Below are positions 35,950 to 44,733 of a DNA stretch of 64,000 bases, piece by piece. The notes under the pieces are model-generated. The model was given only the letters and a program-made list of their open reading frames with translations, had not been told where the DNA came from and did no database searches. Made by a program: the position numbers and the translations under genes. Location of the stretch: contig NZ_LIUF01000005.1 of the NCBI RefSeq assembly GCF_001280425.1, positions 62,001 through 126,000 of the forward strand, read 5' to 3'. This DNA comes from Haloarcula rubripromontorii. Its GTDB lineage: Archaea > Halobacteriota > Halobacteria > Halobacteriales > Haloarculaceae. The first letter of the stretch is position 1. Each line of letters opens with the position of its first letter.

Positions 35950-37631
35950 TACCGGTCCACCTCCCCGAGGACGATGTCGAGGCTCCCGAGCGAGGCGATC
36001 ATGTCGGGGATGTACTCACCCTGGGACATCTCCGGCAGCGTCTGCAGGTTCGAGAAGCACGGACTGCGGATCTTGAACCGGGCCGGTTTGTCCGTCCCAT
36101 CCGAGCGGATGTAGATGCCGAGTTCACCCTTCGCACCCTCGACGGAGCGGTAGATCTCCTTGTCAGGGTCCGGGCGAAGCGTCCGTGGGACGTTGGCCTG
36201 AATCTCGCGGTCGTCTTCCGGCCACTGCTCCAGCAGGTCGACACACTGCTCGATGATGCGAGCGGACTCCTCGACCTCGCGGAGGCGGACGAGAACGCGA
36301 CTGAAGTTGTCGCCGCCTTGCTCGGTGACGACGTTCCAGTCGAGTTCGTCGTAGTAGCCGTAGGGGTCGTCCCGACGGATGTCGTAGTCGACGCCCGAGC
36401 CACGCGCCACGGGACCGGTCGCGCCGTACTGTTTGACCTGCTCCGGAGAGAGGACGCCGGTGTCGACACACCGCATCTGGAAGATCTCGTTTCCGGTGAC
36501 GAGGTCGTGAATCTCTTCGAGCTTGTGCGGGAGGTCGTCGAGGAAATCACGGATCTTCTCGAAGTACTCCTCGCGGGGCTCGGGCAGGTCCCATGCGACC
36601 CCGCCAAGCCGGAGGTAGTTGAACATCAGCCGCTGACCGGTGAGGTCCTCAAGCAGGTTCTGGACGATTTCGCGGTCGCGGATCCCGTACTGGAAGACGG
36701 CGGTGAAGTCGCCGAACACGTCCAGCGCGAACGTCGCCAGCGCGAGTTCGTGGGAGGCGATGCGGCACATCTCCGCGGCCATCGTCCGGATGACCTGCGC
36801 GTACTCGGGGACTTCGATGTCAGCGAGGTCCTCTGCCGCGCGTGCGTATGCCCACTCATTGAGTATGCCGGCGGAAATGTAGTCCCAGCGGTCGGGGTAC
36901 GGCATTATCTGGTGGCGGTAGGTGCCCTGCTGGCACATCTGCTCCTCACAGCGGTGCAGGTAGCCGATATCGGGTTCGAGGTCGGCGATCTGCTCGCCGT
37001 CGAGTACCGTCTCGACGTGGAGCACGCCGTGGGTCGCCGGGTGATGTGGACCGATGTTGACGAACATCGTGTCCGGGTCGTCCTCGCTGCGCTTGTCGTC
37101 TTTCAGCGGGTTCGCGTGCTCGCGCAGGGAGACGATCTGTGGCTGGTCCTGATTGTAGTCCTGGCTCAGGGGGTGGCCCTGCCAGGTCTCGGGCAGCAGG
37201 ATGCGACGCAGGTCGGGGTGGTCGTCGTAGTCGATGCCGACCAGGTCGTAGGCCTCCCGCTCGTGCCAGTCTGCGGTGTCGTAGACGCGAGCGGCCGACT
37301 CGTTGTGCGGGTCGTCCTTCGGCGACGGGACGACAATCGACAGCTCCTGTGTCGGGTCGTTGTACTTCCGCAGGTGGTAGATGGATTCGTACCGGTCGTC
37401 GTACTCCTGTGCCGTGACACAGGCGCAGTGGTCGAACCCAGCTTCCTCTTTCAGCGTCGAGAGGACGTCCTGGACTTCGTCGGGACGGATGACGAACCCC
37501 TCGGCGTTGACGTGCTCCTCTCGGTCGAGGACATGGCCCCCGAGCAAGTCCGCGAGCGCGTCGTAATCGAGGCCGTCCTCCGTAACGCCGACGTCGAGCG
37601 CCGTATCGCGTGATGGTTTTTCTAAACTCAT
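35949..37631 (-). CDS. nuoCD: Fused NADH dehydrogenase-like complex subunit CD
   Basis: A 560-residue fusion. Residues about 35-180 are the NuoC (30 kDa) domain, with YHLRKYNDPTQELSI, ADWHEREAYDLVGI and DDHPDLRRILLPETW. Residues about 190-560 are the NuoD (49 kDa) domain with NIGPHHPATHGVLH, carrying the quinone-site histidine, and the C-terminal PCFSNLQTLPEMSQGEYIPDMIA block in pieces. Fusion of C and D is seen in some bacteria and is usual in haloarchaea. Spacing to nuoB is six bases. Confidence 0.96.
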   Translation of the reverse strand: MSLEKPSRDTALDVGVTEDGLDYDALADLLGGHVLDREEHVNAEGFVIRPDEVQDVLSTLKEEAGFDHCACVTAQEYDDRYESIYHLRKYNDPTQELSIVVPSPKDDPHNESAARVYDTADWHEREAYDLVGIDYDDHPDLRRILLPETWQGHPLSQDYNQDQPQIVSLREHANPLKDDKRSEDDPDTMFVNIGPHHPATHGVLHVETVLDGEQIADLEPDIGYLHRCEEQMCQQGTYRHQIMPYPDRWDYISAGILNEWAYARAAEDLADIEVPEYAQVIRTMAAEMCRIASHELALATFALDVFGDFTAVFQYGIRDREIVQNLLEDLTGQRLMFNYLRLGGVAWDLPEPREEYFEKIRDFLDDLPHKLEEIHDLVTGNEIFQMRCVDTGVLSPEQVKQYGATGPVARGSGVDYDIRRDDPYGYYDELDWNVVTEQGGDNFSRVLVRLREVEESARIIEQCVDLLEQWPEDDREIQANVPRTLRPDPDKEIYRSVEGAKGELGIYIRSDGTDKPARFKIRSPCFSNLQTLPEMSQGEYIPDMIASLGSLDIVLGEVDR

Positions 37632-37637
37632 GGCAAG

Positions 37638-38330
37638 TTATGGGGAGTCGTTCCAGTTGTACCGCATGACGAGGTCTTCCTCGTCGATTTCGCTGGCGAG
37701 TTTGTCCACGAGCTCGTCCTGTTCGAGATCACCGAACTGCTCCAGTTCGTAGGGCTTGACCGTCACTGGCGAAGACTCACCCTCGGCGATACGCTCTTGC
37801 AGCTTGGCGACGCCGTAGATGAGTGCCTCGGGGCGTGGCGGACAGCCCGGCACGTGGATATCGACCGGAATGACCTCTTCTGCGCCCTTGATGACGTTGT
37901 ACCCTTCCTGGAACGGGCCGCCGGAAATGGTACAGGATCCCATCGAGACAACGAACTTCGGCTCGGGCATCTGATCGTAGACACGCTTCATCCGCGGGGC
38001 GAACTTCGAGACGATGGTCCCCGGGACGATGATAACGTCCGCCTGGCGTGGGGACGCACGTGGCACCCCCGAACCGAAGCGGTCGAGGTCGTGCTTGATC
38101 GCGTAGGTGTGGATCATCTCGATGCTACAGCAGGCGATTCCGAACTGCAGCATGAACATCGAGGAGCCCCGGACCCAGTTCATGAACTTGTCGAACTTGG
38201 TCAGGATGAACGGCGTCGACCCGAACGCCTCGCGTAGCGTCGAGTTGAAGCGGTCGTCGGCCCCGTCACCCATGCGGGCCTCCTGTGTCGATACGTCTTC
38301 GACGGCCGGTGGTGTCTGGTCACTACTCAT
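37638..38330 (-). CDS. nuoB: NADH dehydrogenase-like complex subunit B (N2 cluster)
   Basis: A 230-residue subunit that holds the terminal 4Fe-4S cluster N2: tandem cysteines in [10 protein letters not shown], then [12 protein letters not shown] and [10 protein letters not shown] supply the ligands. The first 45 residues are an acidic tail. The ATG at 38330 overlaps the nuoA stop by a few bases; the longer frame upstream lies inside nuoA. Confidence 0.96.
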   Translation of the reverse strand: MSSDQTPPAVEDVSTQEARMGDGADDRFNSTLREAFGSTPFILTKFDKFMNWVRGSSMFMLQFGIACCSIEMIHTYAIKHDLDRFGSGVPRASPRQADVIIVPGTIVSKFAPRMKRVYDQMPEPKFVVSMGSCTISGGPFQEGYNVIKGAEEVIPVDIHVPGCPPRPEALIYGVAKLQERIAEGESSPVTVKPYELEQFGDLEQDELVDKLASEIDEEDLVMRYNWNDSP

Positions 38331-38736
38331 ATGTGTCTGCCCCCTTCGTGGCGCGCGGACTGCGCACCCACTGAACTGCGCCGTTACGCCAGGCCCAACC
38401 GAGTCCAACGGCGAGAATTCCGATGAATACGACCATCGGTAGCAGTGCCTTGGTCATCCCGACTTCAGCGACGGCGTCGCTGTAGATGACCGTCCACGGG
38501 AAGATGAAGACGGTCTCGATGTCGAAGACGACAAACAGCAGCGCGACCATGTAGTACTGGATATTAAACTTGATCTGTCGACTGCTGCCAGTCGGCACTT
38601 CACCGGACTCGTAGGTAGTGCGTTTGCCTTGTTCCGGCACGCTGGGCCGCAAGAGGCTCGAAACTGCCATCATCGTCAGTGGGATGGCCAGTGCCACGAC
38701 CGCGAGCGCGCCGATGGCGATCCATGGATTACTCAT
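38323..38736 (-). CDS. nuoA: NADH dehydrogenase-like complex subunit A
   Basis: A 136-residue, three-helix subunit. KRTTYESGEVPTGSSRQIKF and FNIQYYMVALLFVVFDIETVF (in pieces) are diagnostic NuoA blocks with the conserved acidic residues. It is the first gene of the nuo run. The ATG at 38736 is preceded by GGAG about ten bases upstream and by a TATA box at 38774-38783, so this mRNA probably has a short leader. Confidence 0.94.
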   Translation of the reverse strand: MSNPWIAIGALAVVALAIPLTMMAVSSLLRPSVPEQGKRTTYESGEVPTGSSRQIKFNIQYYMVALLFVVFDIETVFIFPWTVIYSDAVAEVGMTKALLPMVVFIGILAVGLGWAWRNGAVQWVRSPRATKGADTYE

Positions 38737-38773
38737 TCCGGTATCTCCTATCGTCTGCCGGTTAGAAGTACTC

Positions 38774-38783
38774 GCATATAAGG
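38774..38783 (-). promoter_or_regulatory. TATA box of the nuo operon
   Basis: The minus strand reads CTTATATGCG, about 38-47 bases before the nuoA ATG. With initiation about 25 bases downstream this leaves a leader of roughly 15-20 bases that contains a GGAG ribosome-binding site. Confidence 0.6.
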
Positions 38784-38890
38784 GTTCATTGTTCGGTTTT
38801 TCGGCCCTGTGGGTCTTTAAGAGCCGACGCGCTCTCAGACCGAAAGTGACCTGCAACCGCCCTACCCCCTCGGTGTGATCCCCTCGTTAT

Positions 38891-39541
38891 TCACTCGTCC
38901 CAGTGCTCGCGTTTGAATCCGGGTGTCCCGAGTTCGTGGAGGTCACGCGACGCCTCGCCGACCTCGGTCTGGAGCCCCTCGTGATACGAGACGAGACGGT
39001 CCCGCAGTTCGTCGTGCTGCCGTGCGAGAATCTGTACCGCCGAGAGGGCGGCGTTGAACGATTTGCCGGCGTCGACCGCGGTGATGGGCGCGCCCTGTGG
39101 CATCCCGATGACCGAGTCGACGGACTTCTCCTGCACTGGGACACCGATGACCGGCAGCGGATAGGCGATGCTGGCGGTCATGTTCGGCAGGTCCGCGGAT
39201 TTTCCGCCCGCACCGGCGATAATAACGTCGATGCCGCGGTCGGCGGCCGTCTCTGCGTACGCGTACATCAGCTCCGGTGTCCGATGTGCCGAGCAAACGA
39301 ACGTCTCGAAGGTGAAGCGGCTCTCGGGCGCGTCGGTGTAGTTGGTCTGTTCCTCGAACCCGAGTTCGTCGGCCAGCGCCGCGTAGGCCCCCGGCCGCTT
39401 GCCCTTCCCGCCGGCCATCGTCGGCAGGTCCGAATCCGACCCCATGACGATGCCGACGTCGGGCGTCAGGTCGTTCGGTCGGTCCATCTCGGCTTCGTCG
39501 TGTAACTGGTCGATGAGCGACTGGACGCTGTCTGCGGACAT
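38891..39541 (-). CDS. purE: N5-carboxyaminoimidazole ribonucleotide mutase PurE
   Basis: A 216-residue purine synthesis enzyme that isomerises N5-CAIR to CAIR. GIVMGSDSDLPTM, CSAHRTPELM, GAGGKSADLPNMTAS, LPVIGVPVQ and GMPQGAPI are the family motifs. About 30 residues are inserted between the GSDSD and SAHRTP motifs (around GGKGKRPGAYAALADELGF) relative to typical bacterial PurE. It is the last gene of a three-gene run with the permease. Its partner purK is about 12 kb away, on the other strand. Confidence 0.95.
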   Translation of the reverse strand: MSADSVQSLIDQLHDEAEMDRPNDLTPDVGIVMGSDSDLPTMAGGKGKRPGAYAALADELGFEEQTNYTDAPESRFTFETFVCSAHRTPELMYAYAETAADRGIDVIIAGAGGKSADLPNMTASIAYPLPVIGVPVQEKSVDSVIGMPQGAPITAVDAGKSFNAALSAVQILARQHDELRDRLVSYHEGLQTEVGEASRDLHELGTPGFKREHWDE

Positions 39542-39587
39542 ACGACCCACTGCGGCGGGGACCGGCGTAAGTGTGGGCGGTTTCCGG

Positions 39588-40010
39588 TCAGTCGGCCAGC
39601 ACCTGCTCCAGTTCGGCACGCAACCTCTGTGGCTCCGCGGGGAAGCACCTGAGCGGATCGGTACGGCCGGCGACCCGTATCCTGAGTGCGTTCCGTTTGC
39701 GGTACGTGAGTGCGAGGCTGACGGCACCAGCGACAGCGAAGGCCCCGCCGAGAAGGACGGACCGATTGAGTGATAGCAGACCGAACCCGATCAGCGCGGC
39801 GCTCATCACCGCGAGAAACCAGTCGATGTCCTGCAGACTCACCTCGACCACGTCGGCGAGATCGACGACCACCGGCTCGTCATCGCGGTCGACCACGAGG
39901 CGGTCAGCACCGAGGATGATAGTTCCGCCGGGTCGGAGTGTGCCCGTGTACCGCTCGGTGTCGACGGGCAGTTCAGTGCCTGCGGTCGTGCCGTCGCTGT
40001 CGTCGCCCAC
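39588..40010 (-). CDS. Uncharacterised two-helix membrane protein
   Basis: A 140-residue protein with an N-terminal soluble part (TLRPGGTIILGADRLVVDRDD, PH-like beta pattern) and a hydrophobic hairpin at about 63-102 (FLAVMSAALIGFGLLSL; LLGGAFAVAGAVSLAL), then a basic cytosolic tail. It lies two bases from the permease stop and 46 bases before purE, so it is probably co-transcribed with them. No family was recognised. Confidence 0.68.
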   Translation of the reverse strand: MGDDSDGTTAGTELPVDTERYTGTLRPGGTIILGADRLVVDRDDEPVVVDLADVVEVSLQDIDWFLAVMSAALIGFGLLSLNRSVLLGGAFAVAGAVSLALTYRKRNALRIRVAGRTDPLRCFPAEPQRLRAELEQVLAD

Positions 40011-40012
40011 GG

Positions 40013-41635
40013 TCAGTCGTCGCTCACCGCGGACGGACGGTTGCCGCCGCGGCCGCGGATACGGTCTACTGCTGAGACATATTCGCTGTCGTCCTCGGTG
40101 AGCGCGGCCCAGGCCGCGAGGCCGCGCTCCTCGCGGGTCCCCGGCACGGTGTTGTCGAGGACGAAGGCGACGATGCCGCCGACGACCATCCCGGTCCCGC
40201 CCATGACGAACAACGTGGTCGCGACCACATCGGTTCCGAGGACGCTCCCCAGCACCGGCACAGCCGCGAGGCCCTGCTGGAGGGCCGTTGCACCGCCGAC
40301 GTCCATCCCCTGTCCGACCTGGCTCATGTACTCGGGGACTGCGAGACCAGCAAAGAGTGCGAAGCCGACGATGAAGACGTTTCGGTTGGCATCGAGGTCA
40401 ACGTACTTGAGCTGTGAGAGGCCCACAGCGGCGATCTGTCCGAACATGACGATGTAGAGGCCGCCGATGATGGGCGACGGGATGGTCGCGAACAACTGGC
40501 CCGCCGGTCCGAAGTAGCCGACCAGAATCATCACCGCAGCGCCGATCTGTACGACGTAGCGTGACGCGACGCCGGTGATGGCGATGGCACCGACGTTCTC
40601 AGTGTAGGAGGTGCAGCCGTTGCCGGTGCCCATGATGCCGGCGAACACGTTGCCGACCCCCTCCATGCCGATACCGTCGTTGATTCGGTGGCTGTTCGGC
40701 GCGCCGCGGCCGGCGATGCGGGCGACGGAGTGGTAGTCGCCGAAGCTCTCGACGACGGAGGCAAGCATTCCGGCGAACATCCCGACGACGAACCCCGGTG
40801 TGAACTGCGGGAGCCCCCACTGGAACGGGTAGATGGGCTGGACTAGGGGTGCGCTCGTGACAGAACCGAGCGAGACGTAGCTGACAGAGCCGGCGGCGAA
40901 GACGCCTGTGACCGAGAGGATGGCCGCGACAGTCCACGCAAACAGAATACCCAGGAGTACGGGAAAGAGCTTGAACGCGCGGTGGCGTCGGTCGAGATAC
41001 TGCGAACACGCGATAATCGAGAGCATCGTCAGCCCAAGCAGCCACCAGTTCTGACCGGTCCCGGGGCTTCCGAAGTTCGGGTTCGCAATCTGTGGGACGT
41101 TAAACAGCGAGAGGCCGATGAGCGCGATGACCGGCGCGATGACGACCGGACCGACGTACCGCTTCAGTTTCCCCATGAGGCCGCTGTAGCCGATTACCAT
41201 CTCGACGATACCGGCGACGATGACGGCTCCCTGTAGCTCGACGAGCATGGTTTGCCAGTCTGCGCCCTGCTGGGCCAGCACGCCGATGATGGCCAGCCCC
41301 GGTGCAAGCATTGAGAACGTTCCGCCCTGAACGATCGGGTATCTGTTTCCGAGCGTCGTCTGGGCGAGCGTTGCGATGCCGGAGACGACGAAGAACGTGC
41401 CGATGAGACGGCCGACCTGCTCCGGCGCTGCCTCGAACATCCCCATCGCGCCCGCAAGTCCGAGCGGGATCGCGACGGACGCGCCGATCATCGTCAGGTA
41501 GTGCTGGACGCCGAGCAGTATCGCCTGCTTTCGCGGCGGCTTATCGTCGATACCGTACTCGACGAAGCCGGCGGTCTCCGGTTCCGCCGGTGTGGTCGGG
41601 TTTTGTCCGTCGTCCGGTGGTGTCGCGTCAGTCAT
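40013..41635 (-). CDS. NCS2-family xanthine/uracil permease
   Basis: A 540-residue transporter with about 12-14 helices. VQHYLTMIGASVAIPLGLAG at the first helices, GDYHSVARIAGRG, and the NCS2 signature in TENVGAIAITGVASRYV are visible. It imports nucleobases by proton symport; substrate (uracil, xanthine or other) cannot be read. The ATG at 41635 starts the acidic tail before the first helix. The position upstream of purE in the same direction suggests a purine-salvage link. Confidence 0.9.
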   Translation of the reverse strand: MTDATPPDDGQNPTTPAEPETAGFVEYGIDDKPPRKQAILLGVQHYLTMIGASVAIPLGLAGAMGMFEAAPEQVGRLIGTFFVVSGIATLAQTTLGNRYPIVQGGTFSMLAPGLAIIGVLAQQGADWQTMLVELQGAVIVAGIVEMVIGYSGLMGKLKRYVGPVVIAPVIALIGLSLFNVPQIANPNFGSPGTGQNWWLLGLTMLSIIACSQYLDRRHRAFKLFPVLLGILFAWTVAAILSVTGVFAAGSVSYVSLGSVTSAPLVQPIYPFQWGLPQFTPGFVVGMFAGMLASVVESFGDYHSVARIAGRGAPNSHRINDGIGMEGVGNVFAGIMGTGNGCTSYTENVGAIAITGVASRYVVQIGAAVMILVGYFGPAGQLFATIPSPIIGGLYIVMFGQIAAVGLSQLKYVDLDANRNVFIVGFALFAGLAVPEYMSQVGQGMDVGGATALQQGLAAVPVLGSVLGTDVVATTLFVMGGTGMVVGGIVAFVLDNTVPGTREERGLAAWAALTEDDSEYVSAVDRIRGRGGNRPSAVSDD

Positions 41636-41760
41636 GCTCGCTACCCATGGCACTGCAACTCCCGATACATATTCTTTGCTCGTTGGCCCGGCCGCGACGG
41701 GACGCAGCCGCCCGCCTCGAAAGGAAAACGCTCTTGGCCCGCTCCGACACAGTCTTGGAC

Positions 41761-43035
41761 ATGAGCAACGGGGACGACGAGGCCGACGCGTCGGACGACG
41801 CCGAGGCAACAGATGAGATCGACGTGACCGCCGAAGAACTGGAATCGCGTCTCACAGAGGCCGGCGACGCGTTAGAGGCCGCAGAGACGGAAGCCGACCT
41901 CGACGACGTTGAGTCGTCCCTCGACGACATCGAGAGCGACCTCGAAGCCGCTGACCTGCCCGAACCCGACGAGGACGACGATGACGCCGAGGACCCCCGA
42001 GAGGAACTGGAGTCACAGCTCTCCGATCTCCGCGACGACCTCGATGCACAGCGCGGCCCCTACGCCGAGGACGTCGTCGCCATCGTTTCCGACGCCGCCG
42101 ACACTGTCACCGACAGCGAGTGGACCGACGACGGAGAGGCCGAGGCTCAGGATGCTGTCGAGACGTTCCTCGACGAAAGCGCGGAGTTCGTCGACCACGA
42201 CGCGGACACAGGCGGCGATTTCGTCGCTGCTGGCGACGCACTGGGTACAGTCGCTGACGCCATCGAATCGGCAAACCTCGACCCAGACGAGGACGCTGAG
42301 ACTATCGAAGGCCTTCTTGAAGCGGCCGAGACGCTGGAAACGGGGCTCGAAGATGCCGAAGTCTGGGACGACCTCACAGTGCAGGAGCAACTCGACGCGC
42401 GTGGGTTCTACGACATCCTGACGAACGAGAACCGGAAAGACTTCCCGCCGGAGTGGAACGCCGCGAAGCTCCACGCCGAAGAAGGTGACTTCGAGCAGGT
42501 GCTGTTCGCCTACGACAAACTCGGGTCGGAGTTCTTCGACGGCTACATCGTCGACCTCCTGTACAACCTCGGGAGCGACGCCGAGCCGGCCTTTGACGCG
42601 ATGCACCAGCGCGCACAGAAGCGCGACAAAGGACCGATCGAGGTACTGGGGAAAATCGGCGACGAGCGCGCCACCGAGACGCTGCACGACTACATCGACG
42701 GCGACGGCGATCCCGCGCTCCAGAAAGTTACGCTCCGCGCGCTGGGCGCTATCGGCAGTGCGGAGTCGGTCCAGCCGGTCGCCAATCGGCTCGACGCTGA
42801 CAGTGAGGAGGTCCGCTCGGTCGCGGCTCGGGCCCTCGGCCTGCTTGGTGACACGCGCGCTATCGAGCCGCTCGGCGACGTACTCAAATCCGACGACAGC
42901 GACTCCGTTCGCGCCTCCGCTGCGTGGGCGCTCCGGCAGATCGGGACCGAAACAGCGCTAGACGAAGCCGCCCGCTACACGGACGACCGCGCGTATCTTG
43001 TCCAGGCCGAGGCGGAAAAGGCAGCGAGCGCCTGA
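41761..43035 (+). CDS. HEAT-repeat protein with acidic coiled-coil N-terminus
   Basis: A 424-residue protein. Residues about 20-170 are very acidic and helical with heptad-like pattern (LESRLTEAGDALEAAETEADL). Residues about 300-420 contain HEAT/PBS-lyase-like repeats: PIEVLGKIGDERATETLHDY, VTLRALGAIGSAESVQPVAN, VAARALGLLGDTRAIEPLGD and ASAAWALRQIGTETALDEAA. These are protein-interaction scaffolds. It is divergent from the permease gene. The ATG at 41761 was chosen because the frame upstream lies in the permease start region. Confidence 0.85.
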   Translation: MSNGDDEADASDDAEATDEIDVTAEELESRLTEAGDALEAAETEADLDDVESSLDDIESDLEAADLPEPDEDDDDAEDPREELESQLSDLRDDLDAQRGPYAEDVVAIVSDAADTVTDSEWTDDGEAEAQDAVETFLDESAEFVDHDADTGGDFVAAGDALGTVADAIESANLDPDEDAETIEGLLEAAETLETGLEDAEVWDDLTVQEQLDARGFYDILTNENRKDFPPEWNAAKLHAEEGDFEQVLFAYDKLGSEFFDGYIVDLLYNLGSDAEPAFDAMHQRAQKRDKGPIEVLGKIGDERATETLHDYIDGDGDPALQKVTLRALGAIGSAESVQPVANRLDADSEEVRSVAARALGLLGDTRAIEPLGDVLKSDDSDSVRASAAWALRQIGTETALDEAARYTDDRAYLVQAEAEKAASA

Positions 43036-43045
43036 TATAGGATAC

Positions 43046-43055
43046 CTTTTTATAC
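43046..43055 (+). promoter_or_regulatory. TATA box of the PLD-like gene
   Basis: CTTTTTATAC lies 23-32 bases before the ATG at 43078. Confidence 0.55.
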
Positions 43056-43077
43056 GAACGGGCGGCCAGACGCCCCG

Positions 43078-44694
43078 ATGCGGTCGTTCGCCTCACTCGT
43101 CTGTTGCGTGCTCGTCCTCGCCGCGATAGGCCCGCCCGTCGCCACCGCCACCTCGGTCGCGCCGGCCGACAGTCCCGCGGAGCCGTCGATTCACGCAGTG
43201 TATCCGGACCCCATCGCCGGCGGCGACGAGGGGGAGTTCGTTGTTCTTAGCATCCCTGACAGATCCGAAATCGGGGAGTACACCGTCACCGACGGCGACA
43301 GCACCGCCGCCGTCCCGAACATGACCGCCCGCGGGCGCGTCGTCCTCTCGACGGCACCGAATCGGACCCGGACGCTCACCGACTGGCCGGTCGTGGGCCT
43401 CGACGGACACCTCGGGCTGGCAAACGGCGGCGAGCGAATCCGACTCCAGCGCGGCAACCGGACCGTCGACGCCGTCCGGTACGCCGACCCGGCGGAAGGC
43501 GAACTCGGCGTCGTGAGCGGCTCGGCCGTTCGCTGGCGACCGCTTGGCGCGACCGACCGCCCAATCGTCAGGGCCGCCGGTGGCGAGGTCCGTGCGTTCA
43601 CGCTGCCGGATACGCCCGCTGCTCCGATTCGGCCGATCCGAAACGCGGACGAGCGGGTATACCTGGCTGGCTACACGCTCTCCTCGGACAGAGTCGCCGA
43701 CGCCCTCATCGCCGCTCAGCGCCGCGGCGCGACGGTCCGTGTCCTGCTTGAGGGGGAACCGGTCGGGAGCCGAACTGCCACAGAAGCCAACACGCTTGAC
43801 CGCTTAGCTGAGGCCGGTGTGTCCGTTCAGGTACTGACGGGCCCGCGCGCCAGATACCGCTATCACCACGCGAAGTACGCCGTGGCCGACGAGCAGGCCG
43901 TCGTGCTGACGGAGAACTGGAAGCCCGCGGGCACCGGCGGCAACAGCAGTCGCGGCTGGGGGGTGATCACGGCGCAGCCACGAATCGTCGACGGGCTGAA
44001 TCAGACGTTCCAGTCCGATGCCGGCTGGCAGGACAGCAAGTCATGGGGGAAGTACCGTCAGGGCCGACAGTTCGAGCGGGCCGGGCCAGCGACCGGAACA
44101 TATCCGACTGAGTTCCGGGCTGAATCGGTCTCGGTTCAACGGACGGACCTCTTGATTACGCCGGACAACGCCCAGAGTGGACTCGTCGCGACAATAGACG
44201 ACGCGGACGACTCCATCGATGTCATCCAGCCGACGGTCGGGAACTGGGACAGTCCACTCCTGCGGGCGCTTCGCCGGGCCGCATCGCGTGGCGTCAAAGT
44301 CCGTCTGCTTCTGAGTGATGCGTGGTACGTCCGCGAGGAGAACAAACAGACAGCACAGCGGTTTCGTGAGTGGGCCGACCGCAACGACGCGCCGCTGAGG
44401 GCGACGGTTTCGGACCCTGACGGGCGCTACGAGAAGATTCACGCGAAAGGCGCAGTCATCGACGACGAGCGGGTTGTCGTCGGCAGTCTCAACTGGAACG
44501 AACAGGCGGCGACATCGAATCGCGAGGTCGTGCTGGTACTACACGGCCGCGACGCAGCCGACTACTTTGGTGCAGTGTTTACCGCTGACTGGGAGGCTGG
44601 CGGATTCGACACGCCGGTCGGAGTGCTCGGGGCAGTGCTCGGACTCCTCGTGGTCGCCGGGCTCGCCGCTCGTCGGGTCTCGTTTGAAACGTAG
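43078..44694 (+). CDS. Secreted, membrane-anchored phospholipase D-like protein
   Basis: A 538-residue protein. Residues 1-24 look like a Sec signal peptide (LVCCVLVLAAIGPPVATA). Residues about 36-160 resemble a lamin-tail domain (EGEFVVLSIPD, LANGGERIRLQRGNRTVDAVRY). Two PLD catalytic motifs follow: HHAKYAVADEQAVVLTENW and IHAKGAVIDDERVVVGSLNWN, each with His, Lys and Asp in HxKx4D spacing. A C-terminal helix (VLGAVLGLLVVAGLAA) probably anchors it to the outer face of the membrane. It may be a phosphodiesterase or nuclease; the substrate is unknown. Confidence 0.88.
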   Translation: MRSFASLVCCVLVLAAIGPPVATATSVAPADSPAEPSIHAVYPDPIAGGDEGEFVVLSIPDRSEIGEYTVTDGDSTAAVPNMTARGRVVLSTAPNRTRTLTDWPVVGLDGHLGLANGGERIRLQRGNRTVDAVRYADPAEGELGVVSGSAVRWRPLGATDRPIVRAAGGEVRAFTLPDTPAAPIRPIRNADERVYLAGYTLSSDRVADALIAAQRRGATVRVLLEGEPVGSRTATEANTLDRLAEAGVSVQVLTGPRARYRYHHAKYAVADEQAVVLTENWKPAGTGGNSSRGWGVITAQPRIVDGLNQTFQSDAGWQDSKSWGKYRQGRQFERAGPATGTYPTEFRAESVSVQRTDLLITPDNAQSGLVATIDDADDSIDVIQPTVGNWDSPLLRALRRAASRGVKVRLLLSDAWYVREENKQTAQRFREWADRNDAPLRATVSDPDGRYEKIHAKGAVIDDERVVVGSLNWNEQAATSNREVVLVLHGRDAADYFGAVFTADWEAGGFDTPVGVLGAVLGLLVVAGLAARRVSFET

Positions 44695-44733
44695 AAAACT
44701 GTGTCGTGGTCAGCTTACACAACGCTCGACGGT

